A stretch of 64,000 nt of DNA from Brevibacillus sp. JNUCC-41. Its GTDB lineage: Bacteria > Bacillota > Bacilli > Bacillales > DSM-1321. Where the stretch lies: positions 2,170,001 to 2,234,000 of the forward strand of contig NZ_CP062163.1 of the NCBI RefSeq assembly GCF_014844095.1. The letters run 5' to 3'. Positions within the stretch are counted from its first letter, which is position 1; each line of letters begins with the position of its first letter. Below are positions 1 to 9,174 of this stretch, piece by piece. Both the position numbers and the translations under genes were made by a program. The notes beneath the pieces were generated by a model. That model was given only the letters and a program-made list of their open reading frames with translations. It searched no databases and was not told the origin of the DNA.

Positions 1-80
1 CTAAATCCCTTAATAGAGGGGTTTAGCAAGGATTCTTAAATGAGTGCTCACCTAACATGTGTATATCTTTAAAGTTGAAA
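1..80 (+). repeat. Dispersed repeat, copy 1 (pair with 11812-11886)
   Basis: This stretch aligns with 11812-11886: both carry a TTAATA-AGGGG core, then ATGAGTGCTCACC, then AACAT-TG-ATATC and AGTTGAA, and both run straight into a strong terminator hairpin. Each copy encodes only a ten-residue in-frame peptide starting at the shared ATG (here ending at 71). The conserved block followed by a terminator looks like the 3' end of a multi-copy gene, but I do not recognise the gene. Confidence 0.6.
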
Positions 81-108
81 GCTCCCCCACAGTGTGGGGG
101 GCTTTTTT
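80..108 (+). terminator. Rho-independent terminator
   Basis: A GC-rich hairpin (GCTCCCCCAC / GTGTGGGGGGC) is followed by six T residues. It closes the repeat unit at 1-80 and would end transcription entering from the left edge. Confidence 0.75.
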
Positions 109-129
109 CTTTGTTGAAAGGTAAAATAA

Positions 130-552
130 ATGCATTTTTATCATCGAGGATTTATTGGCTCTGCTAATTTTAGTTTCGGGAGCAATAACAATTACGAGTG
201 CGGTGTTACTATTGATAATAAAGAAATTATTTCAGATATTAGAAAGTTTTACTGTGGGGAATTGCTTGAAGAAAGTGAGTTTACAAATGTCCCGGAATGT
301 TCGGATCCATTTGAACTTTTGCCACATATATGAATTGTGGTTGAAGAATTGAGCAAAGTAGCAAATAAGGAAGAACCAGAATTACTCTATTTAGATGGCA
401 TAGTAAAACATTTAGGCAAACTGGGTTATCCAGTACCAATCCATTTTGATTGGTATCATTTTTATATGCAACTTTATGACGAAAAATATGTTCCTAATAT
501 TGCTTTTATTGAATTAGTAAATTATCTTCATAAACTGTCTTCATATTGTTAA
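130..552 (+). pseudogene. Remnant of a phospholipase D-like (HKD) protein
   Basis: Two open segments in the same frame (130-333 and 334-552) are separated only by a TGA at 331-333. The first contains GSANFS followed by a run resembling the second half of a PLD-like nuclease catalytic motif (HxK...GSxNF), but the HxK part is missing and there is no upstream N-terminal domain. The second segment (about 71 residues, ending LHKLSSYC) is not recognised. The internal stop and missing half-motif suggest a decayed 3' fragment. A small accessory PLD-like protein is possible but less likely. Confidence 0.5.
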
Positions 553-644
553 GGTAAGAACCTAAATTAATGCTGGCATCAGCTCTTAGTATGTTAGTTT
601 GTCCGAAGTATACAGGGAAAAGGAAAGTTTTTTCCTCAAAAAAA

Positions 645-672
645 ACCTTTCTACTCATTAGTAGAAAGGTTG
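645..672 (-). terminator. Hairpin terminator reading leftward
   Basis: AACCTTTCTACT and AGTAGAAAGGTT form a 12-bp perfect stem around a short loop. On the minus strand the stem is followed by a run of T residues, so it would stop transcripts coming from the ykvI-like gene. On the plus strand there is no T run. Confidence 0.6.
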
Positions 673-698
673 GTTAAACAAATGGTTAAATATTCCGG

Positions 699-1018
699 GT
701 GGTGAGGCAAAGTTCAGTAGTTTATTTTTCGAAAGGAATGTATATATTGGATAGTTTTATATTGACATTAATAAAAACTCTAAATGAGGAAGTATCCCCG
801 CACCTTACTGCAATCCTTTTTCTTGTATGCTTCATTAGCAATAATCGTTATTCACTTAATAAATGGCAAAGGCTTGATGCTCGTGGAAATAAAAAGGGAA
901 TAGATGCCCAATTTTTCAATTAATGAAGAAAGCTGGTTATACAACTCAAGAGAAATATGACGAAAAGGATTATCCTATTATTTATATGAGGCCACATCCA
1001 AAAATAATAGCTGTGTAA
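699..1018 (+). pseudogene. Decayed hypothetical gene fragments
   Basis: An open frame at 699-923 ends with ARGNKKGIDAQFFN. A second frame starts at the overlapping ATG (923) and runs to 1018 as MKKAGYTTQEKYDEKDYP and on to a PHPKIIAV end. The two read like consecutive pieces of one protein C-terminus broken by a frameshift. I do not recognise the family. No good ribosome binding site precedes 699, so I treat it as debris. Confidence 0.3.
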
Positions 1019-1075
1019 GAAGAACATACAGATAAATTAGAATATCATTTACTAGAGAGCTTATAGTTATTCCAT

Positions 1076-2134
1076 TTAATTTTCTTTCGTTAATCGACTC
1101 ATTCGGAATGGAGTAATGATGAGAACGATAATAAGAACAATTCCCATATAGCCAAAGATTGGATAGAGAGAGGAAACAAGTTTAGTGAAGCCAAAGAAGC
1201 TTGCTATAAATCCTATCAACAGTGATGAAATGATGATTACTTTAAATTTTGTGGTATGCGGATTTGAAAAGCGTGTTCCAAATGAGTAGAACATGCTGAC
1301 TGCCGAGTTGAAAATCATAGCGAACAGAACGAGAGAGTACAGAATACCTAAGAGAGGTGAAACACTGTTGGCGATTCCCAGCATTGGCATATCTAAGTGC
1401 GATACAGTATGAATATGTGAGAAAATAGTAAGGTTACTAATCATAACAAGTAGACCTAAAGCAGCCCCTCCGATAAGTCCTCCAATGGATGATATCCTTT
1501 CATCAGGTTCATTTCCACCCATAACAAGTGTCATGGAAGCCCCCATTGCTATGGTTATTGAAATATAGTTTATTGCAGATATAAGCCAATGTCCCGCAGC
1601 TGAATTTTGTTCCAGTGCATGTGGTTCAAGTGACGTAAACGATGAATTCATTGTTAACATACTATAAATAAATAAGAAAAGTACGACAATAATCAGAAAT
1701 GGTGTGACGGATGCAATTACCTTAATCACACGGTCAACTTTCAGCATAACTGTTATCATAACAAGAACAGTCATAAGAATGGTGCCTATAAAAGAAGGTA
1801 ATCCGAATTGCTGATTAAAGATTGAGCCTGACCCCGCAATCATGACAATTCCGATACCTAGTAGGATGGCGTTCAGAACATAATCAATGATACCGCCGAG
1901 AAAGCGACCACAAATCTTATAAATTGCTTCCTGATGCGAATCTGTTTGTGTACGACTGCCAAGCTTCATCAGAATCATTCCAAGGTATGCAAAAATAACG
2001 ACTGAAATGATAGCTCCAATTGTGCCCAATTTCCCGAAGCTTACAAAATAAAGCATGGTCTCTTGTCCTGAGGCGTACCCTGCTCCGATAAGGATTCCGA
2101 TAAAAGCACTAGCGATCTTAAGGATTCTCTTCAT
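1076..2134 (-). CDS. ykvI: YkvI-family multi-pass membrane protein
   Basis: The product has 352 residues with about ten hydrophobic segments and opens with a short motif (GILIGAGYASGQE) typical of the Bacillus YkvI family, distant relatives of the APC amino acid transporters. It probably moves an amino acid or similar small solute across the cytoplasmic membrane, but the substrate is unknown. The start is supported by an ACGGAGG ribosome binding site a few bases before the ATG. It is transcribed leftward alone, and the nearest leftward terminator lies at 645-672. The gene looks complete. Confidence 0.75.
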   Translation of the reverse strand: MKRILKIASAFIGILIGAGYASGQETMLYFVSFGKLGTIGAIISVVIFAYLGMILMKLGSRTQTDSHQEAIYKICGRFLGGIIDYVLNAILLGIGIVMIAGSGSIFNQQFGLPSFIGTILMTVLVMITVMLKVDRVIKVIASVTPFLIIVVLFLFIYSMLTMNSSFTSLEPHALEQNSAAGHWLISAINYISITIAMGASMTLVMGGNEPDERISSIGGLIGGAALGLLVMISNLTIFSHIHTVSHLDMPMLGIANSVSPLLGILYSLVLFAMIFNSAVSMFYSFGTRFSNPHTTKFKVIIISSLLIGFIASFFGFTKLVSSLYPIFGYMGIVLIIVLIITPFRMSRLTKEN

Positions 2135-2267
2135 GTTGTCCTCCGTTTTTCTTACGTTTTTATTTATTCTAACTATTTGATAGGATTATCATTTTATAAC
2201 CATATCTTTTGATACATATATTTACTAAGGAGGATCCATGGTAATAGTTAACTTGGACACCTTCCTC

Positions 2268-3146
2268 TTATGGTACTGAAGTGCCACAATACTCTCGGGG
2301 AATAGCCGATTTCCTGTACGCTACTGACATCTCTTCATTCAGCTCTTTCGAACGTTTCGCTGCATGATGAATCGCCTGTGAAATGGCTCTGCCGCCATTA
2401 TTTTTCCGTAAAGCCTCAAGTCCGGATGCTGTCGTTCCATTTGGTGAAGTGACTTTCTCTCTTAGACTTGCCGGTGCCTCGTCGTTCACCATAATCATCT
2501 TGGCTGCCCCTAAAATCGTTTGGGCGACAATCTCACGGACCATCGCTTCATCCATACCCTTTTTAACGCCGGCATTTTCCATATGTTCCATTAAATAATA
2601 GAAGTAAGCAGGTCCGCTTCCTGCAATTCCTGTAAAAATATCCATTTGCTCTTCTTCAATTAAGAACACTTTTCCCAAACAGCCAAACAATTCCTTCACT
2701 GCTATCACATTGTCCATCGCTGTATGTCTTCCCGGACATAACGCAGTTGCCGACTCCTGGATCATGCTCGACGTATTTGGCATCAACCGCACAACCTGCT
2801 GTCCAAGCTGTAGATGACTTTCCATGAATTCAGTTGAAATGCCCGCTAAAACAGAAATTACAACTTGATCCACTTTTATTTTATCTTTCAATGCATCGAG
2901 AGCATCTGCTGCTCCCTGGGGCTTCATTGCCAAAATAAAGAAATCAATTTCTTCATATGGCAATGCATCCTGATGGACCGCCTGAACTCCATACACGTGA
3001 TTCATTTCCTTGAGTCGTAATTGATTCCGGCGATTTGTCACATAAATTCTCTCTGATGGTATGCTCCCCATCTGCACAATTCCTGAAATCATCGACTCTG
3101 CCATCGAACCGGCTCCTAAAAATGCCACAGTTTTATCTTTCAACAT
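2268..3146 (-). CDS. proI: Pyrroline-5-carboxylate reductase
   Basis: The product reduces 1-pyrroline-5-carboxylate to proline with NAD(P)H in the cytoplasm. Its 292 residues start with a Rossmann nucleotide-binding segment (AFLGAGSMAESMISG, about residues 8-22) and contain the P5C reductase signature around GIAGSGPAYFYYLMEHME and VTSPNGTTASGLEAL. The sequence is closest in my memory to B. subtilis ProI rather than ProG or ProH. The start codon has an AGGAGGGC ribosome binding site. In B. subtilis proI is T-box controlled, but I see no T-box sequence upstream here. It is a single-gene unit on the minus strand. Confidence 0.9.
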   Translation of the reverse strand: MLKDKTVAFLGAGSMAESMISGIVQMGSIPSERIYVTNRRNQLRLKEMNHVYGVQAVHQDALPYEEIDFFILAMKPQGAADALDALKDKIKVDQVVISVLAGISTEFMESHLQLGQQVVRLMPNTSSMIQESATALCPGRHTAMDNVIAVKELFGCLGKVFLIEEEQMDIFTGIAGSGPAYFYYLMEHMENAGVKKGMDEAMVREIVAQTILGAAKMIMVNDEAPASLREKVTSPNGTTASGLEALRKNNGGRAISQAIHHAAKRSKELNEEMSVAYRKSAIPREYCGTSVP

Positions 3147-3450
3147 TATGCCCTCCTAAAAGTTCATCGTTCGTATTTCCGTTCGTATTTTTCAGCCATT
3201 TTATCGTAACATGCTGAGATTCAGATTCAAGGGAAGAGAGGACATTCACAAGGAAAAGGCCGAGATAGTGAAGGGAAGCGTTATCATTTGGTGCTTACAT
3301 TATAATCAAGCCATTTAATCATGGATAATCGGCTGTAATCGGAGTATTTGCGGATATTTTAGGAAGAAAAATGAAATAAAGCAATTCATGTCGTTACAGG
3401 TTTTGTCCGTATTTTTTGTCTGTAAAATAACCTCTTAATAAGCTCTCCCA
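3147..3450. other. Intergenic, no gene seen
   Basis: The proI ribosome binding site lies at its left edge. I looked for a T-box leader on the minus strand (GGTGGNACCGCG-like element) and found none. Nothing else is recognisable. Confidence 0.5.
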
Positions 3451-3705
3451 TTGTATCTAAGACTTGACCTTAATTTATTGAGGGGAGAAGCACATGAAGA
3501 TGAATATACAACTTTATTAGTGCAAGGTGTTGATGAGGACGGGGTATCTTCAGAGTCAACTTCAAAGGTCATTACAGATATTAATGAAATACAAGCTTTT
3601 ATAGAAAAAGTGAACAAATTGGAAGTTTTGCAACTTCCTAATAAGGAGTTATTGGAGAAGAGTAAAGAATTAAATAAAAAAGGGAATTACTTTTTTATAG
3701 GCTGA
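3451..3705 (+). pseudogene. Truncated hypothetical protein
   Basis: The open frame gives 84 residues beginning at a TTG with no good ribosome binding site. The composition is protein-like (EDEYTTLLVQGVDEDGVSSE; later KELLEKSKELNKKGN). Its last codons and stop lie inside the dispersed repeat that begins at 3700, so the present C-terminus was probably made by that element. It is best read as a gene broken at both ends. Function unknown. Confidence 0.4.
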
Positions 3706-3896
3706 TTTCGCATACTTTGTTGCTATTTACCAAGTAAAGCAGTGTGGTTGATTTCTCCCTCCAGATGCTCGCTTTCCGCGGGGCGGGCGGTGAGCCTCCT
3801 CGGCGTAAACGCCTGTGGGGTCTCACTTGTCCCGCTGCTCCCGCAGGAGTCTCACACTTGCGCTCCAATCAACCTTAAATCGTTTAGTTTTTAAAC
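3700..3896 (-). repeat. ~197-bp dispersed repeat, copy 1 (inverted relative to 35539-35735)
   Basis: This stretch is the near-perfect reverse complement of 35539-35735. Shared landmarks are a TTTGTTGCTATTTACC border, a GC-rich centre with GCGGGCGGTGAGCCTCCTCGG, and a TTAAATCGTTTAGTTTT border. It has no open frame and looks like the non-autonomous extragenic repeats scattered through Bacillus genomes. A diverged third copy lies at 49436-49546. Confidence 0.8.
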
Positions 3897-3934
3897 ACAA
3901 AAAAATCTTTTTAGTGATGGGAGGGTTATGTTTC

Positions 3935-4204
3935 AAGAACGGATCCGGGGCAGCTTTTTCTTATGGAATTAAAGGGTCAGGATAGTTCAAGAGCACATAA
4001 AGAGTTGTTCAACAATTGGACCAGATTGCGAGGGAAGAATTGCTGACTTTACAAAAGGTAAATTAGTTAAGGATAAATAGTGGTGAACCGAAAAGAAGGC
4101 GCTTTTGAGTGGAACTATTATTTGGAATTTAATGCATAAGATTGGAACCAAGGTCCATTTCAAACGTAAGTAATGTAAAAGACTTAAGGTTGGGAGGCAT
4201 AAGT
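3935..4204 (+). other. Gene debris and partial terminator-type repeat
   Basis: Around 3935-3985 there is a degraded copy of the repeat seen at 4868-4935 and 5252-5312 (GGGGCAGCTTTTTCTTATGG and GGGTCAGG). An in-frame stretch ending at 4080 (IGPDCEGRIADFTKGKLV) reads like the C-terminus of a lost protein I cannot name. No complete gene is present. Confidence 0.35.
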
Positions 4205-4702
4205 ATGAGGCAGCTTTATATAAAGCAGAAGGTGTTCAGTCTTAGCGGGAAATTTACAGTAAAGGATCAGCAGGAGAAGGATATATATTACGTGGAGGGA
4301 AGTTTTATGCAAGTTCCAAAGACTTTCTCCATTATGAATACAGCAAGGGATGAAGTAGCACTCATTACGAAAAAGGTGTTCAGCTTTTTACCAAAGTTTT
4401 TGGTTGAGGTGAATGGTCGAGAGGTATTAACAATAAAGAAGGAATTTTCCTTCTTTAAAGCACGATATACAATTGATGCGGCAGGCATTGAAGTACATGG
4501 TAATTGGTGGGATATGGATTTTCGAGTTTTACAGCATGGTAAAATCGTAGGTGAAGTGGGCAAGGAGTGGTTCACTTGGGGTGATAGCTACAAGGTTGAA
4601 ATAATAGATGAAGAGATGGAAACCATTATTATTGCACTCGTTGTTGCAATTGATTGTGTGAAGGCTGATCAAGCAGCTGCTTCCTCAGCAGCGTCGATTT
4701 AA
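4205..4702 (+). CDS. LURP-one-related (YxjI-like) protein
   Basis: The 165-residue product opens MRQLYIKQKVFSLSGKFTVKD and alternates beta-strand-like segments (KKVFSFLPKFLVEVNG, KEFSFFKARYTID), which is the Tubby/LURP-one beta-barrel pattern of Bacillus YxjI. These proteins are cytoplasmic or membrane-associated and have no firmly known role. The open frame extends to 4142, but the ATG at 4205 follows a GGGAGG ribosome binding site and starts exactly where the family starts. The tail (ADQAAASSAASI) is low complexity. The gene stands alone on the plus strand. Confidence 0.8.
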   Translation: MRQLYIKQKVFSLSGKFTVKDQQEKDIYYVEGSFMQVPKTFSIMNTARDEVALITKKVFSFLPKFLVEVNGREVLTIKKEFSFFKARYTIDAAGIEVHGNWWDMDFRVLQHGKIVGEVGKEWFTWGDSYKVEIIDEEMETIIIALVVAIDCVKADQAAASSAASI

Positions 4703-4867
4703 AGTAGAAGTGTAAAATTAAAAGGCTGACAGTTTTAAAAAAGTCACTTGAATAGGTGCGGTGAACCGTATCATTAATAAATGACATGGCCATTTGTACC
4801 AAGTTTTTATATTCGTTCTTCAGTAATCGAGCGCGATTCTTGAATAAGGTTCACTTTCCTTATAGAA

Positions 4868-4935
4868 CTGACAGGCTGAAGATCGGAGCTGTCTTTAAGG
4901 GAGCTTTTTCTTTATGCAACTATAGGGGCGGGTTA
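4868..4935 (+). repeat. Terminator-type dispersed repeat
   Basis: GCTGAAGATCGGAGCTGTCTTTAAG, in two pieces, is followed by an AGCTTTTTCTT tract. The same words recur at 5252-5312, and degraded forms occur at 3935-3985 and 10600-10690. Here the second stem arm is imperfect. The upstream TTCTTCAGTAATCG also matches 10606-10620, so the repeated unit is longer than the hairpin. Confidence 0.55.
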
Positions 4936-4977
4936 GTTTAATTATAAATCTTATAAAAGCTCACAGGTGGTGGGAAG

Positions 4978-5208
4978 GTGACTTTAAAAGAGTTTATTGA
5001 GTTCCAAGAAGGTATAGCAATCGGGGAAGAATACTCATTTATATATCAAAATGAAGAATATTGGATAAGCCAAAATCCAGGTGCATATTATCTTACACGA
5101 GTCAGAGGTGCCTATACTCAAGAGTTTGAAACTTCTGAGGCTCTTTTTAAATATGGAACAATCGAAGAAAGACTTCTTTCAGAAATTTATATGGATTTTG
5201 AGTGGTAA
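4978..5208 (+). CDS. Small hypothetical protein
   Basis: A 76-residue acidic, aromatic-rich protein starts at a GTG preceded by a GGTGGTGGGA-type ribosome binding site. It has no signal peptide, membrane segment or cysteine cluster, and I do not recognise a domain. The sequence is free of low-complexity runs and ends before a good terminator (5263-5287), which supports a real gene. Small orphan proteins with this composition are often immunity proteins, but nothing beside it is a toxin, so that is only a guess. Confidence 0.6.
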   Translation: MTLKEFIEFQEGIAIGEEYSFIYQNEEYWISQNPGAYYLTRVRGAYTQEFETSEALFKYGTIEERLLSEIYMDFEW

Positions 5209-5251
5209 AATAAATCGTTGATAGATTCTTGTTGAACTAACAGGTGCATTA

Positions 5252-5312
5252 GCTGAAGATCGGAGCTGTCTTTAAGACAGCTTTTTCTTGTGGAACTAAC
5301 GGAGCAGGTTAA
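5252..5312 (+). terminator. Terminator within the dispersed repeat
   Basis: AGCTGTC (5264-5270) and GACAGCT (5276-5282) form a hairpin followed by a T run. It ends the small gene at 4978-5208. Flanking words match the copy at 4868-4935. Confidence 0.7.
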
Positions 5313-5388
5313 TCCGTTTCATTATTTTCACCAGAACCTTATATCATTTTGACTTATAGTAACGAGAATCCGGTTACATTCAAAATGC

Positions 5389-5416
5389 TTGCATTATTCA
5401 TTATTATTATTATAAA
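5389..5416 (+). promoter_or_regulatory. Sigma-A promoter of the gnt operon
   Basis: TTGCAT (5389-5394) and TATAAA (5411-5416) are 16 bp apart, directly upstream of the GntR operator and gntR. Confidence 0.65.
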
Positions 5417-5434
5417 ATACTTGTATACAAGTGT
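5417..5434 (+). promoter_or_regulatory. GntR operator
   Basis: ATACTTGTATACAAGTGT is nearly identical to the B. subtilis gnt operator (ATACTTGTATACAAGTAT). It overlaps the end of the -10 element, where bound GntR would block transcription until gluconate releases it. Confidence 0.85.
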
Positions 5435-5461
5435 ACTTGAACTCTATTGGAAGGTGAATTT

Positions 5462-6193
5462 ATGGCTGAATCAAAGGAGTTTCTATATCCTGTAAAATGG
5501 CTTTCAAAAGCCTCAGCAGGTGATCGTGTAACATCCGAGCTTAGAATGCGCATTATTTCGGGGATGATTGAAAGCGGTGCCATCCTATCTGAAAATAAAA
5601 TAGCTGCCGATTTCGGTGTAAGCCGCTCACCAGTTCGTGAAGCGTTAAAAATATTGGCCTCTGAAAATATCATCCGATTGGAAAGAATGGGTGCGGTTGT
5701 CATTGGTTTAACAGAAAAAAAATATGCAGAAATTTATGATGTGCGTATACTCATCGAAACGTTTGTATTCGAACGGCTAGTAAGGATGGAAACGAATGAA
5801 TTAGTGATGGAACTTAGTAAAATACTGGAAATGATGAAAATTTCCATAAAATACCGAGATGCTGATGAGTTTTCCTATCAGGATGTCCTATTCCACGAAA
5901 CGATCATTCGGTCCATCGATCATTCCTACATCCTGATGATTTGGGATAATTTAAAACCTGTAATGGAAAGTTTGATTCTTCTATCCATGCGCAGTCGTTT
6001 TAAAGAAAAGTATGAAGACTTTACACGGATCATAAATAACCATCAACTTTATATTGATGCAATCAGGACAAAAGATCGGGACCTCATGATTAAGTCGCTA
6101 CATGAAAACTTTGATGATGTTCAAGAGAAAGTTGAAGACTTATGGACGGCCCAACAGATGCTTTCAAAAGGAGTCGAACAAGAAAATGACTAG
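5462..6193 (+). CDS. gntR: GntR, gluconate operon repressor
   Basis: The 243-residue cytoplasmic DNA-binding protein has a winged helix-turn-helix at about residues 40-65 (SENKIAADFGVSRSPVREAL) and a C-terminal FCD ligand domain. It would bind the operator at 5417-5434 and let go when gluconate is present. The ATG at 5462 follows GGAAGGTG and gives the same length as B. subtilis GntR; the longer open frame from 5447 lacks a site. It overlaps gntK by 8 bp, so the two are co-translated. A perfect cre box lies inside its coding sequence. Confidence 0.93.
   Translation: MAESKEFLYPVKWLSKASAGDRVTSELRMRIISGMIESGAILSENKIAADFGVSRSPVREALKILASENIIRLERMGAVVIGLTEKKYAEIYDVRILIETFVFERLVRMETNELVMELSKILEMMKISIKYRDADEFSYQDVLFHETIIRSIDHSYILMIWDNLKPVMESLILLSMRSRFKEKYEDFTRIINNHQLYIDAIRTKDRDLMIKSLHENFDDVQEKVEDLWTAQQMLSKGVEQEND
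5567..5583 (+). promoter_or_regulatory. cre box inside gntR
   Basis: ATTGAAAGCGGTGCCAT matches the CcpA consensus WTGNAANCGNWNNCW and differs by one base from the B. subtilis gnt cre, which is also inside gntR. It predicts glucose repression of the operon by a CcpA roadblock or promoter effect. Confidence 0.85.
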
Positions 6194-7730
6194 CTATATG
6201 TTAGGTGTAGACATCGGTACAACAAGTACAAAAGCGGTATTATTCACGAAAAAAGGCGATGTCATCGAGCAGGAGAATATTGGTTATCCTCTTTATACAC
6301 CGGATATGACAACAGCGGAACAAGACCCTGAAGAGATTTTCCAGGCCGTTTTGAAAGCCTTTACAAATATAACGAAGCAGCATCCAGATAAACAGATATC
6401 ATTTATTTCATTTAGCAGTGCGATGCATAGTGTTATAGCCATGGATGAAAATGACCAGCCGCTGACACGTTGTATCACTTGGGCAGATAATCGCAGTGAA
6501 GCTTGGGCCCATAAAATAAAAGATGAATTAGATGGGCATGAAGTTTACAAACGGACCGGAACGCCGATACACCCGATGTCTCCATTATCCAAAATCGCCT
6601 GGATCGTGAATGACCGCCCAGATATCGCAACCCATGTTAAAAAGTATATCGGGATTAAAGAATATATCTTTAAAAAGTTCTTTGATCAATATGTTGTCGA
6701 TTATTCTCTTGCTTCATCGATGGGCATGATGAATCTCAAAAACTTGGATTGGGATGAGGAAGCCTTAAGAATTGCCGGAATAACGCGTGGGCAATTATCT
6801 GAGCTCGTACCAACAACAAAGGTCTTTAACAACTGTGACCCGGATTTAGCCAAACAGATCGGGATTGATCCACAAACCCCCTTTGTCATTGGGGCAAGTG
6901 ATGGAGTCCTTTCAAATCTAGGTGTGAACGCTATCCGGAAAGGTGAAATCGCTGTCACGATTGGGACAAGCGGTGCGATTCGGACGATTATAGACGAGCC
7001 GAAAACTGACGAAAAAGGAAGAATCTTTTGCTATGCATTAACGGAAAAGCATTGGGTGATTGGCGGGCCGGTAAACAATGGCGGGATGGTCCTTCGCTGG
7101 ATTCGCGATGAATTTGCTTCCTCCGAGGTAGAAACGGCTAAAAGGCTTGGCATCGATGCTTATGAAGTCTTGACCAAGATTGCCGAACGTGTAAGGCCAG
7201 GCGCAGATGGATTGTTATTCCATCCATATCTCGCAGGTGAACGTGCACCATTATGGAATCCGGATGTACGGGGATCATTTTTCGGATTAACACTCTCGCA
7301 TAAGAAAGAACATATGATTCGAGCGGCTCTAGAAGGGGTCATTTACAATTTATATACAGTATTTTTAGCCTTAACCGAATGTATGGACGGTCCCGTTACC
7401 CGAATTCAAGCTACGGGTGGCTTCGCAAGGTCGGCTGTTTGGCGGCAAATGATGTCCGATATTTTCGAATCGGAAGTCGTGGTTCCAGAAAGCTACGAAA
7501 GTTCGTGCCTGGGTGCTTGTATATTGGGGTTATATGCCACCGGGGAAATTGATTCCTTCGAAGTAGTTTCTGAAATGATAGGCAATACCCACAAGCACAC
7601 ACCGAAAGATGATTCTGTAAAAGAATATAGGCAACTACTGCCGATTTTCATTAACCTATCAAGGGTATTGGAAAACGAATATACACAGATTGCTAATTAT
7701 CAAAGAAACTTAATAAATGCTACAAAGTAA
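6186..7730 (+). CDS. gntK: Gluconokinase
   Basis: The product phosphorylates gluconate to 6-phosphogluconate with ATP in the cytoplasm. Its 514 residues form an FGGY kinase: the N-terminal phosphate loop VDIGTTSTKAVLF (about residues 8-20), then the C-terminal signature region around LAGERAPLWNPDVRGSFFG. The chosen ATG overlaps the gntR stop, lies after AAAGGAG, and matches the 513-residue B. subtilis enzyme; upstream in-frame extension to 6102 is within gntR. It sits second in gntRKPZ, so kinase and transporter are made together. Confidence 0.93.
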   Translation: MTSYMLGVDIGTTSTKAVLFTKKGDVIEQENIGYPLYTPDMTTAEQDPEEIFQAVLKAFTNITKQHPDKQISFISFSSAMHSVIAMDENDQPLTRCITWADNRSEAWAHKIKDELDGHEVYKRTGTPIHPMSPLSKIAWIVNDRPDIATHVKKYIGIKEYIFKKFFDQYVVDYSLASSMGMMNLKNLDWDEEALRIAGITRGQLSELVPTTKVFNNCDPDLAKQIGIDPQTPFVIGASDGVLSNLGVNAIRKGEIAVTIGTSGAIRTIIDEPKTDEKGRIFCYALTEKHWVIGGPVNNGGMVLRWIRDEFASSEVETAKRLGIDAYEVLTKIAERVRPGADGLLFHPYLAGERAPLWNPDVRGSFFGLTLSHKKEHMIRAALEGVIYNLYTVFLALTECMDGPVTRIQATGGFARSAVWRQMMSDIFESEVVVPESYESSCLGACILGLYATGEIDSFEVVSEMIGNTHKHTPKDDSVKEYRQLLPIFINLSRVLENEYTQIANYQRNLINATK

Positions 7731-7748
7731 AGACATGGAGGAATTACA

Positions 7749-9095
7749 ATGCCATTAGTTATTGTCGCTTTAGGAATTGTCGCTTTATTAATTTTAATAA
7801 TGGGTTTAAAATTAAACACCTTTATTTCCTTGATCATTGTATCGTTTGGAGTGGCTTTAGCGCTTGGGATGCCACTTGATGGAATTGTCAAAACCATTGA
7901 AGCTGGGTTAGGCGGAACACTCGGTCACTTAGCGTTAATCTTTGGACTTGGAGCGATGTTAGGTAAGCTGATTGCGGATTCAGGCGGCGCGCAGCGCATT
8001 GCCATGACCCTTGTTAAAAAGTTCGGTGAAAAGAATATTCAATGGGCAGTCGTTGCAGCATCATTTATTATCGGTGTCGCATTGTTTTTTGAAGTGGGAT
8101 TAGTATTATTAATTCCAATCGTATTTGCAATTTCAAGGGAATTGAAAGTTTCGATATTGTATCTTGGTATTCCAATGGTAGCGGCATTATCCGTAACACA
8201 CGGTTTCTTACCGCCGCATCCAGGGCCAACCGTCATCGCTGGTGAATATGGTGCAGACATTGGCCAGGTTTTACTTTACGGCTTCATTATTGCGGTTCCA
8301 ACCGTTATTTTAGCTGGACCGGTATTTACGAAGATAGCTAAAAGATTAGTACCTGAATCATTTACGAAAACAGGCAGCATTGCCTCTTTAGGAGAACAAA
8401 AATCATTTAAACTTGAAGAAACACCTGGATTTGGGATCAGTGTATTTACTGCATTACTTCCGGTTATATTAATGTCAATTGCTACGATTATCACTTTGAT
8501 GCAAAAAACAATGGGATTTGAAGATAATGGTCTACTAGCAGTTATCCGTTTTATTGGTGAGGCCGGTACTTCCATGCTGCTTTCCTTATTATTTGCGGTC
8601 TATTCAATGGGATTGGCAAGAAAGATTCCAATGAAAGATATTATGGAATCCTGTACATCAGCAATCCTGCATATCGGGATGATGCTTTTAATCATAGGGG
8701 GCGGAGGAGCCTTCAAGCAAGTATTGATCGACGGCGGTGTAGGTGACTATGTAGCTGAATTGTTCAAAGGAACATCATTATCACCGATCTTGCTTGCCTG
8801 GATCATCGCGGCAATCCTGCGTATTTCCTTAGGATCTGCTACCGTTGCTGCCTTAACGACAGCTGGTTTAGTAATTCCGATGTTAGGTCAGACGGACGTT
8901 AACCTTGCTCTAGTTGTGCTTGCTACAGGAGCGGGAAGTTTAGTCGCTTCACACGTTAACGATGCTGGTTTCTGGATGTTTAAAGAGTATTTTGGTTTAA
9001 GCATGAAAGAAACATTTGCAACGTGGACCTTGCTTGAGACGATCATTTCAGTAGCTGGATTAGGATTTATTCTATTACTAAGCTTATTTGTATAG
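7749..9095 (+). CDS. gntP: Gluconate:proton symporter
   Basis: The product imports gluconate across the cytoplasmic membrane. Its 448 residues are almost entirely hydrophobic, with about 12-14 membrane segments, and include the GntP-family stretch GFLPPHPGPTVIAGEYGADIG and a conserved SATVAALTTAGLV. A GGAGGAATT ribosome binding site precedes the ATG, 18 bp after gntK. The length equals that of B. subtilis GntP. The stem-loop downstream may lower expression of gntZ relative to gntP. Confidence 0.93.
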   Translation: MPLVIVALGIVALLILIMGLKLNTFISLIIVSFGVALALGMPLDGIVKTIEAGLGGTLGHLALIFGLGAMLGKLIADSGGAQRIAMTLVKKFGEKNIQWAVVAASFIIGVALFFEVGLVLLIPIVFAISRELKVSILYLGIPMVAALSVTHGFLPPHPGPTVIAGEYGADIGQVLLYGFIIAVPTVILAGPVFTKIAKRLVPESFTKTGSIASLGEQKSFKLEETPGFGISVFTALLPVILMSIATIITLMQKTMGFEDNGLLAVIRFIGEAGTSMLLSLLFAVYSMGLARKIPMKDIMESCTSAILHIGMMLLIIGGGGAFKQVLIDGGVGDYVAELFKGTSLSPILLAWIIAAILRISLGSATVAALTTAGLVIPMLGQTDVNLALVVLATGAGSLVASHVNDAGFWMFKEYFGLSMKETFATWTLLETIISVAGLGFILLLSLFV

Positions 9096-9104
9096 GTCTT
9101 TCCC

Positions 9105-9142
9105 GGCAGTAAATCCCCCACTTATGGCAGGGATTTACTGCC
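9105..9142 (+). terminator. Perfect hairpin between gntP and gntZ
   Basis: GGCAGTAAATCCC (9105-9117) and GGGATTTACTGCC (9130-9142) form a 13-bp perfect stem followed by a T-rich but interrupted tail. It could be a leaky terminator or an mRNA-stabilising stem that sets different levels for gntZ. Confidence 0.6.
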
Positions 9143-9174
9143 TATTATTCTTACATAGAAGGAGCAGAAATAAA

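Noticed and set aside
3147-3450. T-box leader for proI
   Set aside because: No T-box core or tRNA-pairing specifier structure seen on the minus strand.
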